Position numbers and translations under genes: made by a program
Shown here: positions 18,300-27,763 of the stretch, piece after piece
Layout of the letters: each line of letters starts with the position of its first letter
Position numbering within the stretch: the first letter of the stretch is position 1
Assembly: GCA_000380225.1 (NCBI GenBank)
Contig: KB904821.1
Coordinates: forward strand, 3,331,631-3,395,630
Length of the DNA stretch: 64,000 nucleotides
Source: a filamentous cyanobacterium ESFC-1
GTDB lineage: Bacteria; Cyanobacteriota; Cyanobacteriia; Cyanobacteriales; Spirulinaceae
Reading direction: 5' to 3'
Notes under the pieces: generated by a model
Told to the model about the DNA's origin: nothing
The model's input: only the letters and a program-made list of their open reading frames with translations
Database searches by the model: none

Positions 18300-21200
18300 A
18301 TGGCTCGCGAATTTATCCTACTAGCTCAGAAGCACTCAGTCTCTAAAATCATGACGGGAACTCGCAAAATTGTCAAAGAACGCCGGGACTATAACACCTG
18401 GGTAGCCACAGAAACCCTCGAAGATTATTCCCTGCGTTATGCTCCCCAATCTTTTCGCAAATGGTCAGAATTATTAGTTGCTAATACTGCCTTGGGAGGG
18501 ATTTCTTTCTTGGCTTTAGAAGCCATTGGCGGTTCGTTATTGATTAGCTACGGTTTTGCGAATTCCTTTTGGGCAATTATTACCGTTAGTGCTATTATTT
18601 TTCTCCTTGGTATTCCTATTACTTATTACGCCGCGAAGTATAACATCGACATGGATTTGCTGACGCGGGGAGCCGGATTTGGTTATATTGGCTCAACCAT
18701 TACTTCCCTCGTTTATGCTTCGTTTACCTTCATTTTCTTTGCTTTAGAAGCCGCAATCATGGCGCAGGCATTGAATTTATATTTTCATTTACCCTTAGCT
18801 TGGGGATATTTATTCTGTGCAATTATTATTATCCCCATTGTTTTCTATGGGGTAACATTAATCAATCAATTACAACTGTGGACGCAACCAATATGGTTGT
18901 TTTTGATGATTTCTCCTTATGTTTTTGTCCTTTATAAAGAACCGGATGCGTTGAGTCACTGGACGCATTTTAGCGGTCATTCTGCGAGTGGGGCTGCGTT
19001 CGATCCGTTACTCTTTGGGGCTGCGGCTACGGTGTCTTTTTCCCTGATTGCTCAGTTGGGGGAACAAGTGGATTATTTGCGCTTTTTACCTAACCTCGAA
19101 AAAGCGAATCAAAAGCGGTGGTGGTTAGCGGTCATTTTAGCCGGGCCCGGTTGGATTATTTTGGGATGTGCGAAACAATTAGGAGGGGCGTTTTTAGCCT
19201 CTTTAGCCATTCAACACGGGGCAACAATTAGCAAAGCCAAAGAACCAATCCAGATGTATTTAGCGGGCTTTGGGGATATGTTTGACGACCCGAAAGTGGT
19301 GTTATTAGTGGGTACAATTTTTGTAATTGTTTCCCAGATTAAAATTAATGTAACCAACGCTTATGCGGGGTCTTTGGCTTGGTCGAATTTCTTTTCGCGT
19401 CTGACCCACAGCCATCCGGGGAGGGTGGTTTGGTTAATATTCAATGTGGTAATCGCGCTACTTTTAATGGAGTTGGGGGTATTTGAAACCCTAGAAGCGG
19501 TTTTAGGTTTATATTCCAATATCGCGATCGCGTGGGTGGGGGCATTAGTCGCAGATTTAGTGATTAATAAACCCTTGGGAATTAGCCCCTCTTACATCGA
19601 GTTTAAACGGGCTTATCTCTACAATATTAACCCCGTGGGTTTTGGGTCGATGGCGATCGCCTCTATCATTTCGATTGTGGCATTTTTGGGTCTTTTAGGG
19701 GATTATGCCCAAGCGTATTCGGCATTTTTGGCTTTAGGGATTGCCTTAATATTATCCCCCGCGATCGCTTTTCTCACCGGGGGAAAATACTATATTGCCC
19801 GTGAAAATACCCTGCGTCAAACCTCGCAAAATCTCCTGACTTGCTGTGTTTGCGAACAAGATTATGAACCCGCCGATACTGCTTTTTGTCCAGTGTATGA
19901 CGGGCCGATTTGTTCTCTGTGTTGTACCCTCGATGCCCATTGTCACGACAGTTGTAAAACCGACACCCAAATCGAACAAAAACCGCTTTTAGAACGCTTA
20001 TCGGCGCGAATTTTTCGTGATAAACTTTCCCTGCAATTGGGGATTCGTATTTTGCGCTTTGCCGGAATTTTTGTCTCACTTGCGGGGAGCATTGCCGTTA
20101 TTTTTGCCATTGTGTATCATCAAAGCATGGCGCGATCGCCCCAACTCGCAGCCCTGCCCCACGAAGCCCTATTAAGCATTTTTGGCAAACTCTACACCCC
20201 TCTGTTTCTGCTTTGCGGTTTGGGGTCTTGGTGGTGGGTTCTCAGCGAAGAAAGCCGCGAACTCGCAGAAGAAGAACTCGACAAGCAAAACCAACAACTA
20301 CAAGCCGAAATTCACGAACGTCAACGGGCTGAAGCAGCGTTACAAGGTCTTACCCACGAACTAGAAAACCGCGTCCAACAGCGTACTGCGGAACTGCAAG
20401 ACACCGTAGCTACCCTGAAAAAAGCCCAAATGCAACTGGTTCAAAGTGAAAAACTCTCTAGTTTGGGTCAATTAGTTGCGGGTGTTGCTCACGAAATCAA
20501 CAACCCGGTTAACTTTATTCACGGTAATGTCGAACACGCGACTAACTACGTTAACGAATTGCTAAGTACAATCGCGGCTTATCGTCGAGAATTTCCCTAT
20601 CCCTCTACCGAACTTAGCGATTTTATCGAAGACATTGAACTGGATTTCATTGAGGAAGATTTACCGAAACTGCTGGCTTCAATGAACTTAGGAACTGAAC
20701 GCATCCGTCAAATTGTTCTCTCCCTACGAGTCTTTTCGAGAGTGGATGAATCGGAGGTCAAATCGATTAATATTCACGATGGGATTGAAAGTACCTTGAT
20801 GATCCTCGGAAATCGCCTTAAAGCTAACGCCGAACATCCAACAATTTCTGTAATTCGTAACTACAGCGAATTGCCTTTAGTAGAATGTTACGCAGGACAA
20901 CTCAATCAAGTTTTTATGAACTTGTTGGCCAATGCCATTGATGCTTTTGAAGACCATAATCGCGATCGCAGTTATACCGAGATTCAAGCCAATCCTAACA
21001 TCATTACCATTACTACAAGTCGCCTCGATTCCGATGGGATTAGTATCGAAATTGCCGACAATGGCCCCGGTATTCCTGAACCCGTACGAGACAAAATATT
21101 TGATGCCTTTTTCACTACAAAAAACGTCGGAAAAGGAACGGGATTAGGCTTATCAATCTGCCATCAAATTGTTACAGAAAAGCACCAAGGAAAGCTTACT

Positions 21201-21314
21201 TGCCTTTCTAAACTCGGTCAAGGTACTATCTTCCGCATCGAGATTCCGATTCGTTCTCAAGCCCTCAAAGTAACGCAGAATCTTCACCCCAAGACTGTTA
21301 CCATCGAGTCTTGA
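18300..21314 (+). CDS. NCS1-type permease fused to a sensor histidine kinase
   Basis: 1004 aa; the ATG at 18351 (MTGTRKIVKERRDYN) is an equally good start. Residues about 40-500 are a polytopic transporter module resembling NCS1 purine/cytosine/allantoin permeases. Next comes a cysteine-rich segment (LTCCVCEQDYEPADTAFC, ICSLCCTLDAHCHDSC), probably a metal-binding treble-clef-like unit. Two more TMs (about 575-600 and 620-640) and a coiled coil lead to the kinase: H-box GVAHEINNPVNFIHGN, N-box NQVFMNLLANAIDAFED, G1 EIADNGPGIPEP and G2 GKGTGLGLSICHQIV. It probably senses a nucleobase-like solute or its flux. No response regulator is adjacent. Confidence 0.85.
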   Translation: MAREFILLAQKHSVSKIMTGTRKIVKERRDYNTWVATETLEDYSLRYAPQSFRKWSELLVANTALGGISFLALEAIGGSLLISYGFANSFWAIITVSAIIFLLGIPITYYAAKYNIDMDLLTRGAGFGYIGSTITSLVYASFTFIFFALEAAIMAQALNLYFHLPLAWGYLFCAIIIIPIVFYGVTLINQLQLWTQPIWLFLMISPYVFVLYKEPDALSHWTHFSGHSASGAAFDPLLFGAAATVSFSLIAQLGEQVDYLRFLPNLEKANQKRWWLAVILAGPGWIILGCAKQLGGAFLASLAIQHGATISKAKEPIQMYLAGFGDMFDDPKVVLLVGTIFVIVSQIKINVTNAYAGSLAWSNFFSRLTHSHPGRVVWLIFNVVIALLLMELGVFETLEAVLGLYSNIAIAWVGALVADLVINKPLGISPSYIEFKRAYLYNINPVGFGSMAIASIISIVAFLGLLGDYAQAYSAFLALGIALILSPAIAFLTGGKYYIARENTLRQTSQNLLTCCVCEQDYEPADTAFCPVYDGPICSLCCTLDAHCHDSCKTDTQIEQKPLLERLSARIFRDKLSLQLGIRILRFAGIFVSLAGSIAVIFAIVYHQSMARSPQLAALPHEALLSIFGKLYTPLFLLCGLGSWWWVLSEESRELAEEELDKQNQQLQAEIHERQRAEAALQGLTHELENRVQQRTAELQDTVATLKKAQMQLVQSEKLSSLGQLVAGVAHEINNPVNFIHGNVEHATNYVNELLSTIAAYRREFPYPSTELSDFIEDIELDFIEEDLPKLLASMNLGTERIRQIVLSLRVFSRVDESEVKSINIHDGIESTLMILGNRLKANAEHPTISVIRNYSELPLVECYAGQLNQVFMNLLANAIDAFEDHNRDRSYTEIQANPNIITITTSRLDSDGISIEIADNGPGIPEPVRDKIFDAFFTTKNVGKGTGLGLSICHQIVTEKHQGKLTCLSKLGQGTIFRIEIPIRSQALKVTQNLHPKTVTIES

Positions 21315-21344
21315 TACCAAATCTGGATAAATAACCTTTGTTTT

Positions 21345-21373
21345 ATAACCCCGGTTTTTTAACCAGGGGTTCT
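21345..21373 (+). terminator. Hairpin after the permease-kinase gene
   Basis: AACCCCGG TTTTTT and AACCAGGGGTT fold into a short stem (21347-21371). It begins about 30 bp after the stop. It shares the AACCCCGGTTT core with the dispersed hairpin family at 23798, 25745 and 27685, so it could be a degenerate copy recruited as terminator. Confidence 0.5.
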
Positions 21374-21513
21374 TATTAATTTCAGTATTTGAAGTCATTT
21401 CTTCCCCAACTTTCCCAGAATTAAAGCTAACCGTCGCACAAATTCTCGCTGCATCGGGGTTGGAATTGTTGTAGAATTTGGAATTAAGATATCCCCCGAA
21501 CGGGCTGCAATAC

Positions 21514-23430
<1,917 letters not shown>

Positions 23431-23889
23431 TTAGATATTTTGATTTAAATGACTCTCTCTCGTTCCTTGATATAGTATTTACAAATCGGATGTAAACATC
23501 CCAATCTCGTTCCTTGGTTCCACCAAGGGACGCACCAAACGAGGCTCCGCCTCGATTCTATAACAGAGATATAGCAGCAAGCAAAACAGTGAGAACGTTT
23601 TATTTGAGGTTTGCCCTCACCCCAACCCCTCTCCCACGGGAGAGGGACTTATTTTCTAAGGATGGATATGTCGTCCTGACCAATGTGGCGGTTGCTATAC
23701 TATTAAGAAAAAACGCAATCTGAGTTTACGTCTCAAATGAAAATACTATATAACTAAGGGACGTAAAAATGAGGCTCTACCTCGATCGCTGTTTGAGAAC
23801 CCCGGTTTCTTACCTGCTTACACAGTCAAGTTAAAATTTAACCCCAGAAACCGGGGTTTTAAAGCTTCACTAATTAAACAGATTTGAGA
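23431..23889. repeat. Gene-free stretch packed with three dispersed repeat types
   Basis: 459 bp without a gene between convergent dnaG and the methyltransferase gene. It holds a diverged copy of the CTCGTTCC...GAGGCTCC palindrome (23508-23560), the CTCACCCC/GGGAGAGGG palindrome (23611-23646), a second GAGGCTCTACCTC fragment (23771-23785), and the AACCCCGGTTTCT hairpin (23798-23858). Confidence 0.7.
23798..23858. repeat. AACCCCGGTTTCT ... AGAAACCGGGGTT hairpin element, copy 1
   Basis: Inverted repeat with 13-bp arms (23798-23810 and 23846-23858) around a 35-nt spacer. Two close relatives lie at 25745-25809 and 27685-27745. It is positioned where a terminator between two convergent genes is expected. 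Confidence 0.8.
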
Positions 23890-25107
23890 TCATAACCACT
23901 TTTTCGACAATTTCAAAGCCCGTTGATAAGTCAAATTCAACCAAGCGCGATCGCCCAATGTTAAAGTAATATCCGGTTTAGTCGGATTTGCACCCATCGC
24001 AGCAATAATTTGTTGACCCAATGCTTGCGCTAAACGGGGGGGAACCGCATTTCCCACCTGTCGAAAACCGTGCCATTTTGTTGCGTGACAGCGAAACCAA
24101 TCGGGAAAAGAGTGCAACCGGGCCGCTTCTCTAACCGAAATTGTGCGAGGATAGGAAGGATGAACCGGACGCGGGGAAGTGTGACTGCCGCGATCGCGAT
24201 TCGTTCCTGCTCGTAAAGTGTGGCATTGTCCGTCCCAGTTTAAACGCCGCAAACGACTGGTAGAATCGAGTTGGTTGGGTTTAAGCTGGCTAAACCGTTG
24301 AATAATCCTATCGCTGTGTTGAGTTTGCCAAGAACTGGTCAGTAAATGCGGATTCCAGACTCGCGGATAAGCTAAATCTGCACCGACCAAGCCCCGCAAT
24401 TGTCGCACATAAAGACTCGCATTGGCTTCTAGACGCTCGATTCTATCGGGTTTGAGGTACACCTCGTCTCCGGTCGCTAAGTCTGGGAAATCGTCAATAT
24501 TGGGCAAGTCCGCGATCGCGTCTCGTACCGTAATCCGTGTAGTATTAGGCTGCGGATACAGCGCCAAATTTTCCCCATTGCGGCTTCCTAAAATAAACAA
24601 CCGCTTGCGATTCTGCGGTACACCAAAATCGGCTGCATTCAGCACTTGTACCGGTTCTGTAATACGATAACCTGCGGCCTTAAATTCTCGCTTCAACCGT
24701 CGCAGCAGCGTCTTATTTTGACCTTGCTTCAGTCCCGGTACATTTTCCATCAGGAAATAGCGGGGTTGTAACTCCCTCACCCAGCGACAAAACGCAAAAA
24801 TCAACTCATTGCGATTGTCCTTGAGGTCGTGTTTCCCCATCACCGAAAAGCCCTGACAAGGTGGCCCCCCAATAATCAAATCCAGAGAAGACGGTAAAAA
24901 TTTTTGTATCTCCTGGCTGGACAACTGTGCTACATCCCCACAAATTACCGGAGTCTTCGGGAAATTATAACGGTGTATCGCTGCGTGTACCGGGTCGCTT
25001 TCGACGGCTAACACCACATCAAACCCCGCTTGTTCCATTCCGAGGGAGAATCCCCCCGCACCCGCAAACAAGTCAATCGCAATGGGTCTGTCAAAAGAAG
25101 AAGTCAT
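23890..25107 (-). CDS. DNA (cytosine-5) methyltransferase, solitary
   Basis: 405 aa from the ATG at 25107 (MTSSFDRPIAIDLF); the frame is open further upstream but that stretch does not look like coding sequence. C5-methyltransferase motifs in order: I DLFAGAGGFSLGMEQAGF, IV with catalytic Cys GGPPCQGFSVMGKHD, VI FLMENVPGL, VIII region QNRKRLFILGSR, IX RTISVREAARLHSFPDWF and X QVGNAVPPRLAQALGQQI. No restriction endonuclease gene adjoins. In Synechocystis a related solitary enzyme methylates CGATCG, the HIP1 core. That specificity is only a possibility here. Confidence 0.92.
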   Translation of the reverse strand: MTSSFDRPIAIDLFAGAGGFSLGMEQAGFDVVLAVESDPVHAAIHRYNFPKTPVICGDVAQLSSQEIQKFLPSSLDLIIGGPPCQGFSVMGKHDLKDNRNELIFAFCRWVRELQPRYFLMENVPGLKQGQNKTLLRRLKREFKAAGYRITEPVQVLNAADFGVPQNRKRLFILGSRNGENLALYPQPNTTRITVRDAIADLPNIDDFPDLATGDEVYLKPDRIERLEANASLYVRQLRGLVGADLAYPRVWNPHLLTSSWQTQHSDRIIQRFSQLKPNQLDSTSRLRRLNWDGQCHTLRAGTNRDRGSHTSPRPVHPSYPRTISVREAARLHSFPDWFRCHATKWHGFRQVGNAVPPRLAQALGQQIIAAMGANPTKPDITLTLGDRAWLNLTYQRALKLSKKWL

Positions 25108-25363
25108 AAAATAGGCGCTTTGCGTCCGGGTTTTTGGCAGAAGACAACTATATTCTCGACATTGTACGCGATCGCCCCTGTTTCTTTCCGATACTACATC
25201 CCTCGGAGTCAGCTTTTCAGGGCTTCCCAAACTGATTTCAAAAAATATTGCCGATCCTCTTGACACTCGTGTAATATGTTTGTAGTATGTTTACAGAAAC
25301 AAAAATTAAATCAGTTCAATAAACGCCAACTTTGGCTCAAACCTCATTACAAAGTAGAGGTGA

Positions 25364-25567
<204 letters not shown>

Positions 25568-25577
25568 GAAAAACTTT

Positions 25578-25723
25578 GCCGCACCCCAACATTAAAAGCT
25601 TACATACTACCGTCTACGAAACGGAAGGTTGTGGGTTCGAGTCCCGCCATCGTCACTTTTTTTAGACGATGTAGCTCAAACGGATAGAGCATTTTATGAA
25701 ATGGCTTTTTCAACTTGTGCGGC
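25578..25723 (+). ncRNA. Y-RNA-like element A with circularly permuted tRNA-like module
   Basis: Closing stem GCCGCAC (25578-25584) / GTGCGGC (25717-25723), then conserved CCCAAC and ACTT in the internal loop, then inner stem AAAAGC (25594-25599) / GCTTTT (25704-25709), then TTACATAC. Inside, tRNA parts come in permuted order: anticodon-arm-like hairpin CCGT-CTACGAA-ACGG (25610-25624; loop as in tRNA-Arg ACG), T arm GTGGG-TTCGAGT-CCCGC (25631-25647), acceptor 3' strand CATCGTC (25648-25654), 10-nt loop, acceptor 5' strand GACGATG (25665-25671), then TA and D arm GCTC...GAGC (25674-25690). Bacterial YrlA-type Y RNAs are known tRNA mimics of this kind. Confidence 0.75.
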
Positions 25724-25744
25724 TCTTATTTTTCTATTTAGTCT

Positions 25745-25809
25745 AGAACCCCGGTTTCTTTTGGGTTTATTTACTTAAGTTATAGTTTTTACTCAGAAAC
25801 CGGGGTTCT
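25745..25809. repeat. AGAACCCCGGTTTCT hairpin element, copy 2
   Basis: Perfect 15-bp arms AGAACCCCGGTTTCT (25745-25759) and AGAAACCGGGGTTCT (25795-25809) with a 35-nt AT-rich spacer. Lies between RNA elements A and B. A degraded piece of the GGCTCTGCTTTCATT repeat follows at 25830-25880. Confidence 0.85.
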
Positions 25810-25922
25810 GAACCCTAACTCTTTAACCTCGTAACTTGGCTCAAGTCCCGTTACAAAAAAGAAGGCTCTGCTTTCATTCCAATCCCAAAAACTAAACCCA
25901 ATCTTCCTCCTACAAAGCTACA

Positions 25923-26056
25923 ATTCGCGTCCCAACTGACAAAGCTTACACGCATTTAGAGCAACTTGGTAGCTCGTTTGATTTAGCATCAAAAGGTTAC
26001 AGGTTCAAATCCTGTAATGTGTACCACAAACTACAGCTTTCTCGACTTACGCGAAT
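25923..26056 (+). ncRNA. Y-RNA-like element B enclosing a complete linear tRNA-like module
   Basis: Closing stem ATTCGCGT (25923-25930) / ACGCGAAT (26049-26056), internal loop CCCAACTGAC / CTCGACTT, inner stem AAAGCT (25941-25946) / AGCTTT (26035-26040), then TTACA. In contrast to elements A and C the enclosed tRNA is in normal order (25950-26026) with an intact acceptor stem and CCA. The outer stem therefore brackets both tRNA ends. Confidence 0.75.
25950..26026 (+). other. Linear tRNA-like sequence, apparent anticodon UAG, encoded CCA
   Basis: Acceptor ACGCATT / AATGTGT (7 bp with one G-U), TA at positions 8-9, D arm GAGC-AACTTGGTA-GCTC, G26, anticodon arm TTTGA-TTTAGCA-TCAAA, 5-nt variable loop, T arm ACAGG-TTCAAAT-CCTGT, then A-CCA. 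UAG would read Leu CUA, but tRNA-Leu should have a long variable arm, and the base after the anticodon is C where a purine is expected. More likely a mimic or an odd tRNA than a normal decoding tRNA. Confidence 0.55.
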
Positions 26057-26102
26057 CTTTATTTCAAAACCATGACCTGTCTCAACTCACAATAACAAAA
26101 TT

Positions 26103-26249
26103 ACCGCGCCCCAACCCGCAAAGCTTACACACATTAAGTTTACCCATCATCGTAGGTTCGAGTCCTACTAGCTGCGCCTTTTATGCAGCTATAGCTAAGG
26201 GGTTAAAGCAATGGGATTGTGATTTTTTAGCTTTACTTACTTGTGCGGT
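26103..26249 (+). ncRNA. Y-RNA-like element C with circularly permuted tRNA-like module
   Basis: Closing stem ACCGCGC (26103-26109) / GTGCGGT (26243-26249), loop CCCAACCCGC / ACTTACTT, inner stem AAAGCT (26120-26125) / AGCTTT (26229-26234), then TTACACAC. Permuted tRNA order: anticodon-stem 3' strand CCCAT (26143-26147), T arm GTAGG-TTCGAGT-CCTAC (26152-26168), acceptor 3' strand TAGCTGC (26169-26175), 9-nt loop, acceptor 5' strand GCAGCTA (26185-26191), TA, D arm GCT...AGC (26194-26209), A, and anticodon-stem 5' strand ATGGG (26211-26215) pairing CCCAT. The RNA ends thus leave through the anticodon position. Confidence 0.75.
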
Positions 26250-26359
26250 TTATTTCATTTCCAGATTTTACCTAGAAATACGAAAACAAGGCTTTATTTC
26301 AACTCTAAGACCGTAAAATATGATGAGAAGTTTAGTTTAAATTTGACAAAATATTCTAT

Positions 26360-26480
26360 TTCGCGCCCCAACTGTGAAAGCCTACATACTAGCCTAATGG
26401 TAAAGGCACTTGACTCATAATCAAGCGAATACGGGTTCAACTCCTGTGTGTGACACAACAGCTTTCCAAACTTGCGCGAA
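26360..26480 (+). ncRNA. Y-RNA-like element D with linear tRNA-like module, anticodon CAU
   Basis: Closing stem TTCGCGC (26360-26366) / GCGCGAA (26474-26480), loop CCCAACTGTG / CCAAACTT, inner stem AAAGC (26377-26381) / GCTTT (26461-26465), then CTACATAC. Linear tRNA-like 26383-26454: D arm GCCT-AATGGTAA-AGGC, anticodon arm CTTGA-CTCATAA-TCAAG (CAU), T arm ACGGG-TTCAACT-CCTGT. The acceptor (TACATAC / GTGTGAC) pairs only over five positions and no CCA follows, so it is degenerate as a tRNA. The conserved TACATAC motif doubles as its acceptor strand. Confidence 0.7.
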
Positions 26481-26515
26481 TCCCTCTTTTAAATTTTAGT
26501 TTTCCCAATACATTT

Positions 26516-27232
26516 GTGAGCGAACATCGATTAGACAAAATCATTATCGAACGCCCTCGCTATGGCTCTCGTGATAAAGCCAAAAAAGTGCAAGGCTATC
26601 GTAAACGACTTGATAAAATCACCCAAGAAGCACAAGAAGATGGCTTTTTACAACCCTACTTATTCAAACCTCGAAAAACTCGCCACTTATCCGATAATCT
26701 TGCGCCTTTATATCGCTGGTTGCGTTCCAAAGTCGGGCAACCCTGGGACGATGTTTACAGCCAACTCTGCCAACAACTAGATACTAAATCTACCATTGGA
26801 CAGCACGTTCTAGAGCATCTTTGGCAAACCGTCGAGCGTCATGTCGAAATCAGAAATAATCAAATTTATGCCAAACATAAACCCAACTATCCCTTAACCT
26901 CTGGTCAAACTCATCCCAAATTTTACGTTCATCCCGAAACTGGAATATTTTGTATAGCACCCCGCAAGCAAAAATCCGAAACTCAACCCCAAGATGACGT
27001 AGTAATTGTTAATCGCTATCAACAATATCGCCGGATTGATAATATTTGGTATTTCGTTTCTTTTCGAGATGTGAAATACTCCCCCAAAAATACAGAGCGA
27101 GACCTTCTTGCCAACCGTATTCTTGACCCTTGGGAAGCCCGTAAACTCTACGGCAAACCCATTTCCGCGTACCACAAAAGACACGCCACCAAAAAAGAAA
27201 TTAAATCTCTCAAAAAACAACAGAAATGCTAA
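26516..27232 (+). CDS. Basic conserved protein of the Ro60 locus
   Basis: 238 aa from the GTG at 26516 (VSEHRLDKIIIERPRYGS). A start at 26450 would place 22 codons inside RNA element D, so I reject it. Arg/Lys/His-rich, no TM, no signal peptide. Recognisable blocks are ERPRYGSRDKAKKVQGYRK, LSDNLAPLYRWLRSKVGQPW, DDVYSQLCQQLDTKSTIGQH and a C-terminal DPWEARKLYGKPISAYHKRH with a Lys-rich end. I recall similar uncharacterised proteins with a GRPWDKVYSEI-type block beside TROVE genes in planctomycetes, but cannot check this. Probably RNA- or ribosome-binding, by charge and context only. Confidence 0.7.
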   Translation: MSEHRLDKIIIERPRYGSRDKAKKVQGYRKRLDKITQEAQEDGFLQPYLFKPRKTRHLSDNLAPLYRWLRSKVGQPWDDVYSQLCQQLDTKSTIGQHVLEHLWQTVERHVEIRNNQIYAKHKPNYPLTSGQTHPKFYVHPETGIFCIAPRKQKSETQPQDDVVIVNRYQQYRRIDNIWYFVSFRDVKYSPKNTERDLLANRILDPWEARKLYGKPISAYHKRHATKKEIKSLKKQQKC

Positions 27233-27309
27233 CCTTTTCAACCCTACCCAGATACAGTATTAAAATTCCCGACAACTGAAAAGCGCCTGAATAACGGGGA
27301 GGTGAAACC

Positions 27310-27675
27310 ATGAGCGCAAAAGTATTGTCGATTATCGAACAAATGAAAACCTTAACGCTGTGGGAAGCCACCGAATTAATTCATCAAATCGAAGATACTT
27401 TCGGTGTGAGCGCCTCCCCGGTGCATCAACAAATCAAAAATCACTTGATTGAAACCCCCAATCTTTACGATGTTATTTTAGAAGCCGTTCCCAAAAGTAA
27501 GAAAAGCGCTATTATCAAAATCGTTTGGAACTTCGCCGGAGAAGGGTTAAATCATGCCCGTAAACTGGTCGAATCTGCACCCGTTTTGATTAAAAAAGAT
27601 GTCGAATACCGACGCGCTTTCGCCTTCAAACAGCAACTGGAACGTTTAGGCGCAACAGTTACTTTACACCCGTAA
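27310..27675 (+). CDS. Stand-alone ribosomal protein L7/L12-like protein
   Basis: 121 aa, the size of bL12. Residues 1-40 resemble the dimerising N-terminal domain (LSIIEQMKTLTLWEATELIH, FGVSASP), the hinge is short, and residues 55-121 match the C-terminal fold (YDVILEAVPKSKKSAIIKIV, GLNHARKLVESAPVLIKKDV, LERLGATVTLH). The true rplL normally sits in the rplKAJL cluster; here it lies between a Ro60-locus gene and RNA elements, so this is a paralogue. bL12 recruits translational GTPases to ribosomes. A similar contact role in an RNA surveillance complex is an inference. Start is supported by GGGGAGGTGAAACC. Confidence 0.75.
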   Translation: MSAKVLSIIEQMKTLTLWEATELIHQIEDTFGVSASPVHQQIKNHLIETPNLYDVILEAVPKSKKSAIIKIVWNFAGEGLNHARKLVESAPVLIKKDVEYRRAFAFKQQLERLGATVTLHP

Positions 27676-27684
27676 AGATTCACC

Positions 27685-27745
27685 AACCCCGGTTTCTTAT
27701 TTCCTTATCCGATAACGTAATCTTTTAATATCAGAAACCGGGGTT
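27685..27745. repeat. AACCCCGGTTTCT hairpin element, copy 3
   Basis: Arms AACCCCGGTTTCT (27685-27697) and AGAAACCGGGGTT (27733-27745). It follows the L7/L12-like stop by 9 bp and precedes RNA element E, so it could terminate the upstream transcript. Confidence 0.8.
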
Positions 27746-27763
27746 CTAGGATACAAAAATATT

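Noticed and set aside
25108-25266. N-terminal extension of the methyltransferase
   Set aside because: The open frame continues upstream, but motif I lies about 10 residues after the ATG at 25107, as is normal for the family.
25950-26026. A functional tRNA-Leu(UAG)
   Set aside because: It lacks the long variable arm of tRNA-Leu and has C at position 37, so I do not call it a normal decoding tRNA.
25578-26480. A decaying tRNA gene array of the type seen on some cyanobacterial plasmids
   Set aside because: Two units are in permuted order with perfect acceptor stems, and all share non-tRNA outer stems. This fits Y-RNA-like elements better, although descent from such tRNAs is possible.
26450-26515. 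Earlier GTG start of the basic protein gene
   Set aside because: It lies inside RNA element D and its codons are the 3' strand of that RNA.
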